From Prorocentrum cordatum (taxonomy: Eukaryota; Sar; Dinophyceae; Prorocentrales; Prorocentraceae): DNA of 64,000 bases. Location: contig CAUYUJ010015513.1 in the NCBI GenBank assembly GCA_963575745.1, positions 142,001 to 206,000 on the forward strand, read 5' to 3'. The notes beneath the pieces are model-generated. The model saw only the letters and a program-made list of their open reading frames with translations. It ran no database searches and had not been told where the DNA came from. The translations under genes and the position numbers were made by a program. Positions 20,322 to 30,408 of this stretch are shown here, piece by piece (positions within the stretch are counted from its first letter, which is position 1; each line of letters opens with the position of its first letter).

Positions 20322-22607
20322 CTACGCCGAATACGGCAGTCGATCTGGGCCAGGCGCAGAATCTGATACGCGTGCTAGCACCCGCCGCATGTCTGATATG
20401 GAAGGGATGTCGATGTTGGGCGAGGCGCGGGCAGGCATGTGCTCATCCAGATAGCGATCAATTGCGTCCTCATCGACGCGGGTGTCCCTGAAGATCGGTT
20501 CCCAATGTGCTGCAATGGCCTGGATGATGTCCTCCGGCCGCCGAGCGATGCCCGCCTCGTCGGGATGGGAATGCGCGGCGTGCGGATCTTGCTGAGGGTC
20601 GTGAGGTTGATTCTGTGGCCTTGTTCGGCCCCCGGGCGGCGCCGGCAGGTCACCGTCGTAACGCGGGTCTTGCTGGAGGTCGCGAGGTGGACTCGGTGAC
20701 CTGTTTGGCCCGCCGGGGGGCGCCGGGAGGTCACCGGAGCAATGCGGATCTTGCTGGAGACCGCCAGGTTGAGCCATGCGAACTCCTGACAATACGAGTC
20801 GTCGACGTTGCGGCGCCCACATCATGGCGCGTCGCTGGGCCGCTCGAGCGATCTTCCTAGCCGAACTTGCAGACAGACGCTGCTCTCCGACTCCATGCTG
20901 ATGCCGGCGCTGTAGGCGCTCTGCCGCCTGCGCCTGCTGCCGCTCGGCCCAAGCGATGTTCAGCATGCCGGTGTAGTGCTCGAAGTCCTGCTGGTCTGTG
21001 AGCGTGATCCTCGGTGTGAGCTCATCGTCGGTCTCGCTGATCATCAAGTATTTCCGCCCGAGCTGCGTGGTGGCCACCAGCCTGGAAGCCAGGCGCGCGT
21101 CCTGTAGCCAGGCGCATCGTGCAATCGATCTCATAGTGAGGCGGCGTGCGTCCTCCGCACCTTCGGAGGAATCCCCGATGGGCAGCTGAATGAGTTCGTT
21201 CCTCGTTTCCTGCGCTGCATTCACCATGATGCCCTTGCAAGTTTGCCACGCGCGCGTGACGCTCATATACTCCCACGAAGTCTGCTGAACATGCTGCTCA
21301 TCACGCCGTTTGAACCGCGGGTGCTTGAAAATAAATGCTGGAATGTGCTGGTCCTTCTGGTGCATTGGACACTTCACCTGAAGCTTGAACTCGATAATGG
21401 CATGGTCACTCAGGTGCCAGTCGCTCAAGTGCTCGGCCTCCTGCAATACAGTGACCGTGCAAGTGGTCTCCTGGATGTAGTGCGGCGAGGCGGATATGAA
21501 GATGCGATCGATGAAGCTGCAGGATTGGTGATGCTTCGAGTAGTGTGTAGGCAGGTTGGTTTCCATCTCCACCATGCCGCTGTCGTAAAATAGCCGTCGC
21601 CAGAATGGCTGTCCATGCTGCGCTCTACTCGCCTCGCCTCGTGGCAATCCTGCGGGATGGGTAAGTGAGCAAGCCGGCTTGTCAGAAATATTGAAGTCCC
21701 CGGCCGCGATGAATAATTTGTCCAACTCGTCGTCCTTCGCCCACCGCTGCGAGGCTAGCCAAGCTCGACGAACTCGTTGCCTGTCGCCGTGCGTCAGGTT
21801 GTGGTTATGGACGTTGAGAATGCGGAGCTCCTGCCGAGATACTGGGTTAGCAATGCTGACAAGTGATATGCGGCCATCGACTATGACCTCATGGCGCACT
21901 TGAGGCTGCTCGTCTGGAGGTATCGCTGCGAGTGCAGCGTCTGTGTGCCAAGGGATTAGGATCGCCTCGCCGCCGCTGCCTCGGTGATCACCAGGGTTGA
22001 AGGTGAACGTGTACTCCGTCGGGTACTTGTTCAGAATGGTCCGCAATGTATCTGCGCACCCATGGCACTCTTGCAGTAGGATGAGTGCCCGCTGCTTCAT
22101 AAAGGGTTGCAGCCGTTGAAATTTCAGACGCCTCTTGCGACTGTTCAGACACATGAGGCCGCGGCAATTCCATGTGAAGACCTGGAGAGGGGAGGTCTCG
22201 TGCTTGCTGGTCATGGTAGCACGCGACGTCGTGGGTGCGTCGGGAAGGGCGTCGGGAAGGGCGTCGGGAGGGGCGTCGGGAAGGGCGTCGGGTAGGGCGT
22301 CGGGTAGGGCGTCGGGTAGGGCGTCGGGTAGGACGGCGGGAAGGGCGTCGGGAAGGGCGTCGGGTAGGGTGTCGGGTAGGGCGTCGGGTAGGGCGTCGGG
22401 AAGGGCGTCGGGTAGGGCAGGAGGCGTGGGAGGAGGAGGAGAAGGATTGAGTTGCCGCGCTGGGTATTGATGTCCAGACGGGCATTGCGGCTGCCCCGGC
22501 AGCGGGAGCGGCGGAGCAGGTGATGAATGCGACATCTGTTGATCTTCTTGGCCGTGACCTGGTACGGGTACATGTGGAGGCCGCGGAGGAGCCGGCATAG
22601 CCGGCAT
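20322..22607 (-). CDS. LINE A ORF2, endonuclease and start of RT
   Basis: About 760 codons. The order is: a Pro-rich N-terminal ~75 residues; a run of PDAL repeats; then an apurinic-type endonuclease (EEP) domain with [33 protein letters not shown] and LSDHAIIEF. The catalytic Glu, the GDFN and the SDH motifs are all intact. A helical linker follows, with three [13 protein letters not shown] repeats, and finally APGPDRLPY at the start of the RT domain, where the frame breaks (near 20,300-20,320). By family knowledge the domain nicks target DNA for target-primed reverse transcription. The true start is uncertain because the 5' end was probably truncated at the inversion junction. Confidence 0.8.
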   Translation of the reverse strand: MPAMPAPPRPPHVPVPGHGQEDQQMSHSSPAPPLPLPGQPQCPSGHQYPARQLNPSPPPPTPPALPDALPDALPDALPDTLPDALPDALPAVLPDALPDALPDALPDALPDAPPDALPDALPDAPTTSRATMTSKHETSPLQVFTWNCRGLMCLNSRKRRLKFQRLQPFMKQRALILLQECHGCADTLRTILNKYPTEYTFTFNPGDHRGSGGEAILIPWHTDAALAAIPPDEQPQVRHEVIVDGRISLVSIANPVSRQELRILNVHNHNLTHGDRQRVRRAWLASQRWAKDDELDKLFIAAGDFNISDKPACSLTHPAGLPRGEASRAQHGQPFWRRLFYDSGMVEMETNLPTHYSKHHQSCSFIDRIFISASPHYIQETTCTVTVLQEAEHLSDWHLSDHAIIEFKLQVKCPMHQKDQHIPAFIFKHPRFKRRDEQHVQQTSWEYMSVTRAWQTCKGIMVNAAQETRNELIQLPIGDSSEGAEDARRLTMRSIARCAWLQDARLASRLVATTQLGRKYLMISETDDELTPRITLTDQQDFEHYTGMLNIAWAERQQAQAAERLQRRHQHGVGEQRLSASSARKIARAAQRRAMMWAPQRRRLVLSGVRMAQPGGLQQDPHCSGDLPAPPGGPNRSPSPPRDLQQDPRYDGDLPAPPGGRTRPQNQPHDPQQDPHAAHSHPDEAGIARRPEDIIQAIAAHWEPIFRDTRVDEDAIDRYLDEHMPARASPNIDIPSISDMRRVLARVSDSAPGPDRLPYSA
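22226..22424. repeat. 12 bp minisatellite (GCGTCGGGAAGG) within LINE A
   Basis: About 16 units of 12 bp, in frame with ORF2 on the - strand, giving tandem PDAL. The length is a multiple of three, so copy-number change would not disrupt the frame. Confidence 0.9.
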
Positions 22608-22621
22608 AGCCGCCCTCTCCA

Positions 22622-23585
22622 GTCCATGCTTGATCGTGAACGCCTCTTATTGCATCGTGTTTTGCGCCTCCCTCCGAATTCATTCGATGGCCCTACGCTT
22701 CACTCATTGTGTGGCTGGGTCCCGGGAGGGCGCCATAAACCGCTTGCGCCCTGGTGCCAGGCTCACCTGTGGCGCACGGGTGGCCTTACGGTGCAAGAAT
22801 GGGGCCCCTGGATCGAACAGTTGCGAACCAGCGCGGAAAATTGCCGTGAAGTTGTCGCGATTATCCGCGGCGAGTGGTCTGGACCATTATGGAAGGAGCC
22901 ACAGGCCATAGTACAGAGGTGGGCCGAAGCATTAGACAGCATACCGTGGCATAAAATGTCACGGTCGCGCCTATGCACGGCAAGTCAGGCAGCGACCCAA
23001 GGATGCGCTGCTGCCGCTGCCGAGCAGCGCCGAGCACGGCCCCAGAGTCTGTACCTCTCCTCCCTCGTCACCTCCCTCTACCCCGACACCATGCCCAGCC
23101 TCTTGCGGAGGCGGTTTGAAAAATGGGTTGGTGAATTAGCTGCGCCAGAGCTCCGTGAGCTCCAGCAGACCTGGCCGGAGCTGAAAGCGATTTTCATGAA
23201 TTCAAGGCCAGCGTGGGTCTGGGCACACATCAAAACCATAGTGGGCGGTTGGACGACCACACACAGAGTCAAGGTCGAGGCGCCTGCCAACTGCCTTTTC
23301 GGATGCCCTCATTGTCGGGATTATTTTCCTCACTACCTCACTTGCCCCCGCCTCCTTGGCTTCATGTCCCTCGTCCGCTCCCCTCTCCCCTCCGACCCCG
23401 TCATCCGCATCGGGCTCGCTCTCCCGTCATTGTATACTTCCCAGTTCGAGCGAGAGAGTGCCCATGCATACACGGTGCTGTCATTTCACTTTTATAACAA
23501 AGTACGGCACGCTGCATCCCCACCCCAATCTCCCTCATCATACGTTCACTTACTGCGCGCAGCTCAAGCTGCCATCAGCATGTAG
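22622..23585 (+). pseudogene. LINE A ORF2, C-terminal module (sense orientation)
   Basis: Open to a TAG at 23,583. Begins within [19 protein letters not shown] and ends with a cysteine/histidine cluster, CLFGCPHCRDYFPHYLTC, matching CTLGCSCSARDCIEHYAMC of LINE B. Such C-terminal zinc knuckles are common in LINE ORF2 proteins. The upstream part of this frame is junction sequence. It lacks any RT or endonuclease domain on its own strand because those lie inverted on its left. Confidence 0.75.
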
Positions 23586-23615
23586 ATGGGATCGGCACCT
23601 GCTGCGCCTCATGCT

Positions 23616-23702
23616 ACTTGCGCTCCTCCTCCTCCTCCTCCTCCTCCTCCTCGTCCTCCTCCCCCTCCCCCTCCTCCTCCTCCTCTCCTCCTCCTCCTGG
23701 GG
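23616..23702. repeat. (CTC)n tract flanking LINE A on the right
   Basis: Starts about 30 nt after the LINE A stop codon and has the same orientation as the tract at 19,170-19,258. It ends about 40 bp before the next exon of the VWD-like gene. Confidence 0.95.
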
Positions 23703-23741
23703 TCGCCTGCAGCCCACGGGGGAAGCCGTGCACCTGCGAAG

Positions 23742-23897
23742 GGCAACCACGTGCTGGTGCACATCCCGCTCGGGGCGCCCGCCAGGGACGCCCTGCTCCG
23801 GGTGCGGGCCGAGGCGCGCAGGCTCGGCTCGGGGTGCGCCGACATGTACTTCACGGCGCTGAACATCACGGGGGCATGGGCCACGGCGAAGCGCAAG
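23742..23897 (+). CDS. VWD-like secreted protein, middle exon
   Basis: 52 codons in phase 0, after a GCGAAG acceptor. It encodes GNHVLVHIPLGAPARDALL, then EARRLGSGCADMYFTALNIT and GAWATAKRK. This continues the FDLM of the exon at 13,387, as in other dinoflagellate members of the family I recall (FDLM followed by a short link and HVLIHIPRG). The donor is probably GC (GCAGGG at 23,898). The two cysteines expected of a VWD fold are not evident from this exon alone. Confidence 0.6.
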
Positions 23898-24167
23898 GCA
23901 GGGCTCGTGCTGCTCCCACCGCACTTGAGCACCACATCCCAGAAGTCACTTCGAGCACCCAGAAGGGTATCGGAACGGCGTCGAACGAGTACCGCCTCCC
24001 AGGGCCCGACACGTGAAAGCCCTCCAGATCCGGCACTTCCCTGGTGCCCCAAAATTCTTTTTGGCGATCAAGGCTAGAGCAGGTTGGAACAATCATAAGG
24101 CAGGGCCCGTTGTCGATCCGACCGATCCGATCTGACATCGATCCCGGCCGGCCCCATCTGATTCGCG

Positions 24168-24268
24168 TTAAGTCGGGCGTGTCCCCCTACAGGGGGATTT
24201 TCGACGAATTCTAAAAAATACCCAAAAATAGTCGAAACTCCCCCTGTGGGGGGACAGGCCTGATTTAA
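24168..24268. mobile_element. M1 inverted-repeat element, copy 6 (minimal)
   Basis: At 101 bp this is the shortest copy and almost pure hairpin: TTAAGTCGGGCGTGTCCC against the inverted TTAAATCAGGCCTGTCCC. Subterminal GATTTTCGACGAATT is retained. I find no matching octamers at its flanks; instead GCG and CGC extend the inverted repeat outward. Confidence 0.85.
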
Positions 24269-24421
24269 CGCTACCGATTCGATCCGCCATTCCCCGAGTC
24301 GATGCTGACTGATCCTGCAAGGGCGGATACCGCTACCGAGCGGACCACGCCAGCAACTTGTCGGAAGGGTGGATACCATTCCACGGGGTAGCCGAGGCAC
24401 CAGAAAATTGTACAAGCATGA

Positions 24422-24564
24422 GCTTCAGAGCTCCACGCAGATTTCTTGGATCTGTGCTGAGCCCCCCCTGGCGCCCCTTTCCCGCGCCGCCCCTGGCTCG
24501 CCCCGCGCGCCAGGAAAAGGGTGCCCGGCGCTGATCCGGGGTATCCGCGCTGAGCTCTGACAGT
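24422..24564. mobile_element. M2 inverted-repeat element, copy 4
   Basis: Left arm CAGAGCTCCACGCAGAT then GGATCTGTGCTGAGCC; right arm, as the complement, CAGAGCTCAGCGCGGAT then GGATCAGCGCCGGGC. It lies about 30 bp before the last exon of the VWD-like gene. Confidence 0.65.
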
Positions 24565-24594
24565 TTAGCCGTGTGCCGTTTTTTGTCCTCACAG

Positions 24595-24834
24595 GTCAAG
24601 TTGAAGGTTGCTCATGGACGTACGCTTCGTGGCACCAGCTACCTGAACTTCTACGTCAGGCATCTCAGCACAGCGGCACTCCCTGTTGGGGGCCTGCTCG
24701 GCGAGGATGACCACCGAGCGGTAGCTACGCCCACGGAGTCGTGCACGAAGCGCCTATCTCTGCACTCGCACCGCTGGGGGGCGCGCGGCGCCGAGAGGCC
24801 CGAGGGCTCCACGGCGTCGGCGGAGCTGATGTGA
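24595..24834 (+). CDS. VWD-like secreted protein, last exon
   Basis: Preceded by TTTTTTGTCCTCACAG, a good polypyrimidine-AG acceptor, and open in phase 0 for 79 codons to TGA at 24,832. It encodes VKLKVAHGRT, YLNFYVRHLS, and LPVGGLLGEDDHRAVATP. The segment is characteristic of the C-terminal part of the dinoflagellate VWD-like family; the G-LLGEDDH stretch resembles the end of a VWD domain. One or more small exons may be missing between this and the exon at 23,742. Confidence 0.6.
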   Translation, partial: VKLKVAHGRTLRGTSYLNFYVRHLSTAALPVGGLLGEDDHRAVATPTESCTKRLSLHSHRWGARGAERPEGSTASAELM

Positions 24835-25799
24835 AAGCTGTCTTCGCGGGGGCCCCCTGGCCGCCCGTGTGGAGCCAGACAGTGCGGACGGGAGCAGGCG
24901 CGGCCAGGAACGTTGGCGCAGCATGTCGCGCCGCCAGCTCTGGCCCGCCGCGCACCGGCGCGACACGCGACCCACGTCCCAGCCCCCAAGTCGTCAAAGT
25001 CCCGGGCCTTTCGGAGCCTCGAACCCCGCGGAGCGGAGCGAGACGCTGTCAGATCGCAAGGGATAGTGTGTCGCTGGGGCCGCCGCCGCGACACGCGAAG
25101 CAAAAGTTCCTGACCGTAGGGGTTGGAGGACTGCGCCGCGTCGCAGGAGCATCGACGATGAATGCTCGATCTGGAGCCCGATCTGGTCCATCCCGAGGTC
25201 GCCAAAGCACCAGCGATTTACCGGCGAAACGGCACGATCCTCCGACCCAGTCCGGTCCCGTCTGGGCAGCGTCCGGCGACGGACTCACAGACGGGCATTC
25301 GCGTGCGCGCCACGGCGCCGTCCCTGCAAGGACGCAGGGGAAACGCCGAAGCGCGTCAAGTTTTGATTTTTGGGTTGGTGGCAAACGACCATGGATTCCC
25401 TGCTATCTCAAGCCCCAGGCGCATAAGCTGCCGCTGGCTGCCCCTTTTCCTTAGGATACGCCTCAACGTGACCCTTCGACATCGTGTTTCTATGTGCGGG
25501 CCCACGGGGATCCCCCGCGGTGGATTGCTCGGACCCTTGGCACAGGCTTGAGCGCATGGAATTGGACTCAAGGCACAGGCTTGCGCGCGTGGATTTGGAA
25601 TCCCCTGCGGTCCGCGGCCCCCGGGAGCCGAGCGCAAAAGGTCAATCTTGCATCGGGTAATTCTTTTGTGTAGCCGATTACGGTTCGGTTTACGCTTATA
25701 TTTGATTCTTACGCCTCGGCCAGCAGCAATCCTCGCCAGAAGGTCCACACGTGTGAAATTACCACAGATCAAGGTGTTTGGACTCCAGACAGTAGGTTC
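24835..25799. other. No gene recognised
   Basis: GC-rich sequence with several open frames on both strands but no motif. Two near-identical CACAGGCTTG words at about 25,540 and 25,576 are the only local repeat I noted. Confidence 0.5.
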
Positions 25800-26645
25800 T
25801 TGCACGATCGATGTGCGTCACGCGTGGTGTGGGCCATCTTGCTGCAATCTACGCGGTGGCGTATACGTTGTGTCATCTATGGGGTGCGCTATCGCGTGCA
25901 AGCTACGAGGCGCAAGAAACGTGATGCAACCTACTCGCGGAACATGGGCGAGTTTACGCACTCACGCTCGCGGGACTGCCACATTGTCTGCAGTTGCACT
26001 TGTGGGCGGGCACCAGGCCCAAACCCGAAAGGCCCAGACAGCACACATGTTTCATCGCGGCGCGGCAGAGGCAATCCGCACGCGCGCTCGTAGTCCGGGG
26101 CACGGAACAGCGATGGTCCGGCGGCACGAGAGGGCGGAAGGAGGAAGGCGGCCGCGGGGGGGGCGGAAGGAGGGGAGGTATTCACAGCGCGATGGACCCA
26201 GGCAGCGCACGACACGAGATGGCGATGAAGCGGCAAAGAATGGGCACGGGGCGAGCACTTGGCAGACCCAGCCAACAACACGAGGAGGCGACGAGGCAGC
26301 GACGGGCGGGCACTGGGCGGACACACCTGGAAGGCCCGCCCAGTTGGCCCGGCAACCGAAGCAACAGCCCCGGAGTGCAAGCACGGTTTGGACAACTACG
26401 CGGGTCGCCACGTCGTCAGTGGGCAAGTCGGGGCGGAAAAGCAACGGTTTGTTGCCGCTGTGGCAGCGTTTGTCGCGGCACGTTGGTTTTAGCTGAACAC
26501 TGCCCGATACATGTTGCCCCGAGGCGCGTTGCAATGTTCGCCAGTGCGGACCCCAAACAGTGCGCCTCTAGCAATGTATGTTGTGCAATATATGTGACGC
26601 AATATCTGTGGGCCAAAATTCGTGGCGCAATTGTTTTTTATGTAT
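25800..26645. repeat. Leading part of array 2
   Basis: Begins with degenerate CTACGCGGTGGCG/GTGCAAGCTACG words and passes through a loose version of the GGCGAC minisatellite (26,210-26,350, GACGAGGCAGCGACGGGCGG). It then returns to ATGTTGCGCAATATATG words before the TA tract. Confidence 0.6.
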
Positions 26646-26647
26646 TT

Positions 26648-26651
<4 letters not shown>

Positions 26652-26701
<50 letters not shown>
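26652..26701. repeat. (TA)n microsatellite
   Basis: About 25 TA dinucleotides, immediately before a repeat-unit anchor at 26,705. Confidence 0.95.
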
Positions 26702-26704
<3 letters not shown>

Positions 26705-27932
26705 ACATCCCACGCTCTTGCAAACATCCCTCCCACCCACCCACCCGCAATTTGGTTTGCAAAACCCACGCGGTGGCGATTGCGATGACTGTTTGACGTT
26801 GGCTGGTCCATCTCTGCGGCCGCGCCAACCCGAGCACGCGCGCGCAGTGGTCAGTTAGTTTGTCGCGACGGACGCGGCCGCGGTGGCGTTGGCAGTTGGG
26901 TACATCCTGGCGGGCACTTCGTTGCGAGTCGGTGATTTGGGCGGGCGCGGTATCATGACAACGTCGAAAGTGGTTGACACGGTGATGGTAGTCGCGATGC
27001 CGGTGACGATGTTGGCAACGACGGCGGCGCGGCCAGTGCGGGCGCCGATGCTGATCACACCGACGGCGATGACGGCGCCCTTGCGCAGGCGATGATGAGT
27101 TCGACATGCGCGCGCGGCCGCCGCGCGAGAGTGGCCCACACGGTAGTATTTGACACGGATCGTGCACCCCCAGCGCGTTCGCAAGGGCGCGCGAATGATG
27201 TCGGCATGCGGCGCGAGAGGCCCGTTCGGCGCAATTCCATTAAAAATGTTTTGCCAAATACAGCAAAAATCCGTTTTCGTCTCAAGAATTCGCAAGTGCG
27301 CGAGCGCGCGCTTTCTTGAAAATTGGCGTTGCGAAACCATGTGTTTTAGCATGTTGTTTTGACACTCGGTTTTGTCATCGCTACGACAACCAAGGTTTTC
27401 AACGGAATCAGGCATGCGCGCGCGACGACGCGCGCGCGTGCATTTCGCTTCTGTTGTCCACAGGGTTTTCGCGACGGCACTCGCGCAAGGGCGCTCGAAC
27501 GATTTCGACATGCGCGCGCGAAGTCCGTGTGGTAGCATGTGGTAAAAATGTTGGAAAATATTGTCTTACGAATTCGCAAGAGCGCGCGCGAGAGCATTTT
27601 TGAAAACCCGCGCTGCGAAACCATTTGTTTTCTGTAAGTCGCTTGGACACTCGGTTTTGAAATCCTCACGAAACCGAAAGTGTTTGAAGGATTTCGGCAC
27701 GCGCGCGTGACGACGCGCGCGCGTGAACTTCGTCATCTCTTTTCCTGTGATGTTGGAAAACTGCTATTTTATGATAAGCGAGTATGCGCGCATGTAATCT
27801 GTCGCAGAGGATGACGGGGGGGGGGCGATGCCGGTCGGGCCGGGGTAATGTGAACGCATGATTAGGATGGACGATGGGGCAGAATCATACGTAAGTTGCA
27901 GCGCCGATAATCCCGGGGGTGGCAGAGTTCGT
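26705..27932. repeat. Complex repeat unit, left part of array 2
   Basis: One full unit with anchor, GC-rich core, two GCGCGCGCGACGACGCGCGC words (about 27,415 and 27,700) and the tail GATGGACGATGGGGCAGAATC. It stops at GGTGGCAGAGTTCGT, where the 15.7 kb element starts. The missing continuation of the unit appears on the far side of that element, at 43,590. Confidence 0.85.
27927..27932. repeat. Candidate target-site duplication, left copy
   Basis: GTTCGT here and GTTCTT at 43,590-43,595 flank the 15.7 kb element directly, matching at 5 of 6. Confidence 0.55.
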
Positions 27933-27967
27933 CCCAGAGGTCTTTTAGATAACGTTTTGTTACCGGG
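27933..27967 (+). repeat. Left terminal inverted repeat
   Basis: Starts CCCAGAGGTCTTTTAGATAACG and ends GTTACCGGG. It pairs with 43,555-43,589 at 25 of 35 positions. The outer 11 nt match at 10 positions and the AGATAACG block is identical. Confidence 0.7.
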
Positions 27968-27977
27968 CTCAACGCAA

Positions 27978-28012
27978 CGTTATCTGATAACGCAAGGCGT
28001 TATCAGATAACG
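27978..28012. repeat. Perfect subterminal palindrome
   Basis: Two perfect 16 nt arms, CGTTATCTGATAACGC and its complement, separated by AAG. Each arm is itself a near-palindrome of GTTATC and GATAAC. Position next to the terminus suggests transposase-binding sites, by analogy with other DNA transposons. Confidence 0.85.
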
Positions 28013-28290
28013 TGTGCCACGTGTTTCTTGTATACCATTAATTTTTCCACCCAAAACATTATCATCACATCACCATCATCATCACATATAATATGTTCAC
28101 GCGTTTATCATTTTATAGCGGCTCTCGCTTGAGACATTCTCTTCATATTATCTTGGAAGCCTGGCGTTGCCTGTCTCGGGCGCCAGTAGTGAGTCGTTGT
28201 GCGAGTGCGAAGCTCGGGTGACTGAGGATTGAGAGCACATCGAAGATACCTAGGAGGATGGCGATGACGAAGAGGGCAAGGATGACGAGG
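28013..28290. other. 5' region of the element before its first gene
   Basis: A/T-richer than the surroundings, with ATCATCACATCACC words. No ORF of note. It probably contains the promoter of the first gene, but no recognisable element can be named. Confidence 0.4.
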
Positions 28291-28292
28291 AG

Positions 28293-28480
28293 GAGGGAGG
28301 AGGAGGAGGAGGAGGAGGAGGAGGAGGAGGAGGAGGAGGAGGAGGAGGAGGAGGAGGAGGGAGGGAGGGAGGGAGGAGGAGGAGGAGGAGGAGGAAGAGG
28401 AGGAGGAGGAGGAGGAGGAGGAGAAGGAGGAGGAGGAGGAGGAGGAGGAGGAGGAGGAGAAGGAGGAGGAGGAGGATGAG
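28293..28480. repeat. (GAG)n tract
   Basis: GAG/GGA triplets just upstream of the first candidate exon of the element. Confidence 0.95.
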
Positions 28481-28657
28481 GAATCAATGACGTTCGTGAG
28501 GGCAGATGGGCGTCAGCTCGACTGTCATCGATCCGTTGTCACTGTGCAGCCGTTCTGGCTTCGGATGAGATCCTCCAGGAAGCTGGAGTTTTCGTTCCGT
28601 CCCAAACAGTTTTGGGACACGCCGCTCGGCCGCCAGCTCGAGCGCAACCGAGCTGTC

Positions 28658-29485
28658 ATGAGCGCTGCGACGGAGGCGGAGCTCCGCCAGCAGCTCGCCG
28701 AGCAGGCCGCCGAGTTGCAGGCCATGCGAGAGCTCTTGAACAGAATCCAGGACACGGTCGATGCACCCGAGCCTCGCGTGGCCGCCGCCGCCGCCGAGGT
28801 GCCCAGTGCTGCTGCTCCCGCGCCCGAGGCTGCGCCTGCCGAGATGCCGCTCGAGGTCGGGCCGCCCGTCGTTGCCTCGCCCACGCCTGTCGAGCGCCCC
28901 AGCGAGCCCGATCGCGGCGAGGTCATCAACATCGGTGATAGCGTCGACAGTGCTGATGATGCGCCGTCCACCGTGCAGGGACACCCTGAGGAGATGCAGA
29001 CGCAGCTGGACGGTGTCTCGCACTTCGAGGACGCTCAACTACCGCTGGGTTCCAGCTTCGTCGACGCCGGCGGCCCTGGTGCAGCCGAGAGCATCGAGCA
29101 GGCCATCCAGCAGAGCCTCGAGCAGGCGCAGAAGGACGGCGTGGACCCATCACTGGTGCCTGACTTCGCGACGGACGCGAGCCACACGGCGAGGTCTGCG
29201 AGCTGGCGTGCTGATGACATCGAGGGCGGCGGCACCAGAGGCGATGGCAGCGCCAGGTCGCGCAGCGGGAGCACGCGCGGGGCGGCGTCGGCACCTCGGG
29301 CGGCCAGCAGGAGGCAGAGATCGTCGGACATCGACTCCGACGACGCCCCGCTGTCGATCAAGTCCGAGCGCCCGCCCACGGCGCCGAGGCGCAGGAGTCG
29401 CAGCAGGAGCCGCACCTGCGACGCACACGCGTCGCTCGGCGACCTGACGGAGCAGGACCGCACCGAGGGGAAACCAATAGGATGA
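28658..29485 (+). CDS. Gene 1 of the element, first exon: coiled-coil and UIM-like protein
   Basis: An open frame whose best internal start is the ATG at 28,658 (MSAATEAELRQQ). Residues 4-35 form a probable coiled coil (heptad-like AELRQQLAEQAAELQAMREL). An Ala/Pro/Glu-rich linker follows. The stretch ESIEQAIQQSLEQAQ fits the ubiquitin-interacting-motif pattern (hydrophobic-x-x-Ala-x-x-x-Ser). The C-terminal part is rich in Arg-Ser with RRRSRSRSR, suggesting nuclear location. Codon use is GC3-rich and unlike the neighbouring microsatellites. The frame ends at a TGA near 29,483, but a donor shortly before it is likely. I do not recognise the family. Confidence 0.5.
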   Translation: MSAATEAELRQQLAEQAAELQAMRELLNRIQDTVDAPEPRVAAAAAEVPSAAAPAPEAAPAEMPLEVGPPVVASPTPVERPSEPDRGEVINIGDSVDSADDAPSTVQGHPEEMQTQLDGVSHFEDAQLPLGSSFVDAGGPGAAESIEQAIQQSLEQAQKDGVDPSLVPDFATDASHTARSASWRADDIEGGGTRGDGSARSRSGSTRGAASAPRAASRRQRSSDIDSDDAPLSIKSERPPTAPRRRSRSRSRTCDAHASLGDLTEQDRTEGKPIG

Positions 29486-29654
29486 GGATCCAGGAGTAAA
29501 CGAATGAGCAGGACGAGGGAGGATATAGGTTTCATGCAGCAATCTCACTGTTGTGGAAGCGTTCTAGGCGAACGCGCGTACTCGATATACAACACAATGT
29601 ATATCGGGTCAGGGACTCGGTGAGTCCAATGAGTTTGAGGCTTGGGTGAGGGTG

Positions 29655-29729
29655 ATGTTGATGATGATGATGACGATGACGGTGGTGCTGATGATGCTGC
29701 TGATGATGATGATGATGCTGGTTATGGTG

Positions 29730-29761
<32 letters not shown>

Positions 29762-29793
29762 GATGATGATGATGCTGATGCTGATGCTGATGC

Positions 29794-29826
<33 letters not shown>

Positions 29827-29830
29827 CACA
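29655..29830. repeat. (GAT)n/(ATG)n trinucleotide tract
   Basis: GATGATGATG with GCT variants. All frames are open; poly-Asp, poly-Met and poly-His products are artefacts. Confidence 0.95.
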
Positions 29831-29899
29831 CTGTGTACATGCATATTGATTTGATTAGTTCGGTGAGTCTGAGGCTCGGATGAGGGTGATGATGATGAC

Positions 29900-29985
29900 G
29901 ATGAGGAGGAGGAGGAGGAGGAGGAGAAGGGAGAAGACGAGGAATGTATGAGGAGGAGGAGGAGGAGGAGGAGGAGGAGGAGAAC
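29900..29985. repeat. Two short (GAG)n tracts
   Basis: GGAGGAGGAG runs separated by GGGAGAAGACGAGGAATGTATG. Confidence 0.9.
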
Positions 29986-30141
29986 GGTGGAGGAAATGTG
30001 AACAGTAGTGGCTTGGAAGAGGTGAGGGGTCTAGGTATGGTACCAATCCCTCATGGAGATGACTGGGGGTCCGAGGGTATGCAGTATACAGAGGATGGAT
30101 ATGGATGTGATCGGAGGAATGACACTGTAACGTGAATAATT

Positions 30142-30193
30142 CGCAACCTCCATCGCAAACTCCATCGCGATGGAGATTGCGATGGAGGTTGCG
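30142..30193. repeat. Hairpin H1 (TCCATCGCGATGGA family)
   Basis: A 52 nt palindrome centred on TCGCGA with a single mismatched pair. Arms contain CGCAACC, TCCATCGC and CTCCATCG in order. It lies in non-coding sequence between candidate exons of gene 1. Confidence 0.9.
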
Positions 30194-30408
30194 TTTCGGG
30201 TATCATCTGCGTTTCCGTGCACGTGCTCTGGGTGGCCGGATTGCCCCGGTGGGTTGTGTTTATCTAGAAACCCACGCAAGAACACTAATATTGGCTGATG
30301 TCGGACTCGTCCGATTGGTACCATACCCAATGTCTCCTCACCCCCCCACCCCCACCCCTGATCGCGCCCCCCACCCCCTCTCCTCCCACCGCCCCTGCTG
30401 CGCCCAGG

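Larger units (their letters stand above)
19262..23615. mobile_element. LINE A retrotransposon with inverted 5' part
   Basis: The left 3.3 kb (19,262-22,610) carries endonuclease, reverse transcriptase and thumb on the - strand. The right 1 kb (22,622-23,585) carries the C-terminal zinc-finger module on the + strand. In the source element these segments must be nearly contiguous: the - strand part ends with YSTQALSVLSFLAQFF, and the + strand part starts with [19 protein letters not shown], matching the order seen in LINE B. This arrangement, 5' part inverted and 3' part in sense orientation, is the classic product of twin priming during LINE integration. It lies in an intron of the VWD-like gene, between two CTC tracts. 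Confidence 0.8.

Noticed and set aside
23742-24834. Reading the exons at 23,742 and 24,595 as parts of LINE A
   Set aside because: Their sequence matches the VWD-like family begun at 13,387, and lies beyond the LINE A stop codon and CTC tract; LINE B has nothing similar after its ORF2.
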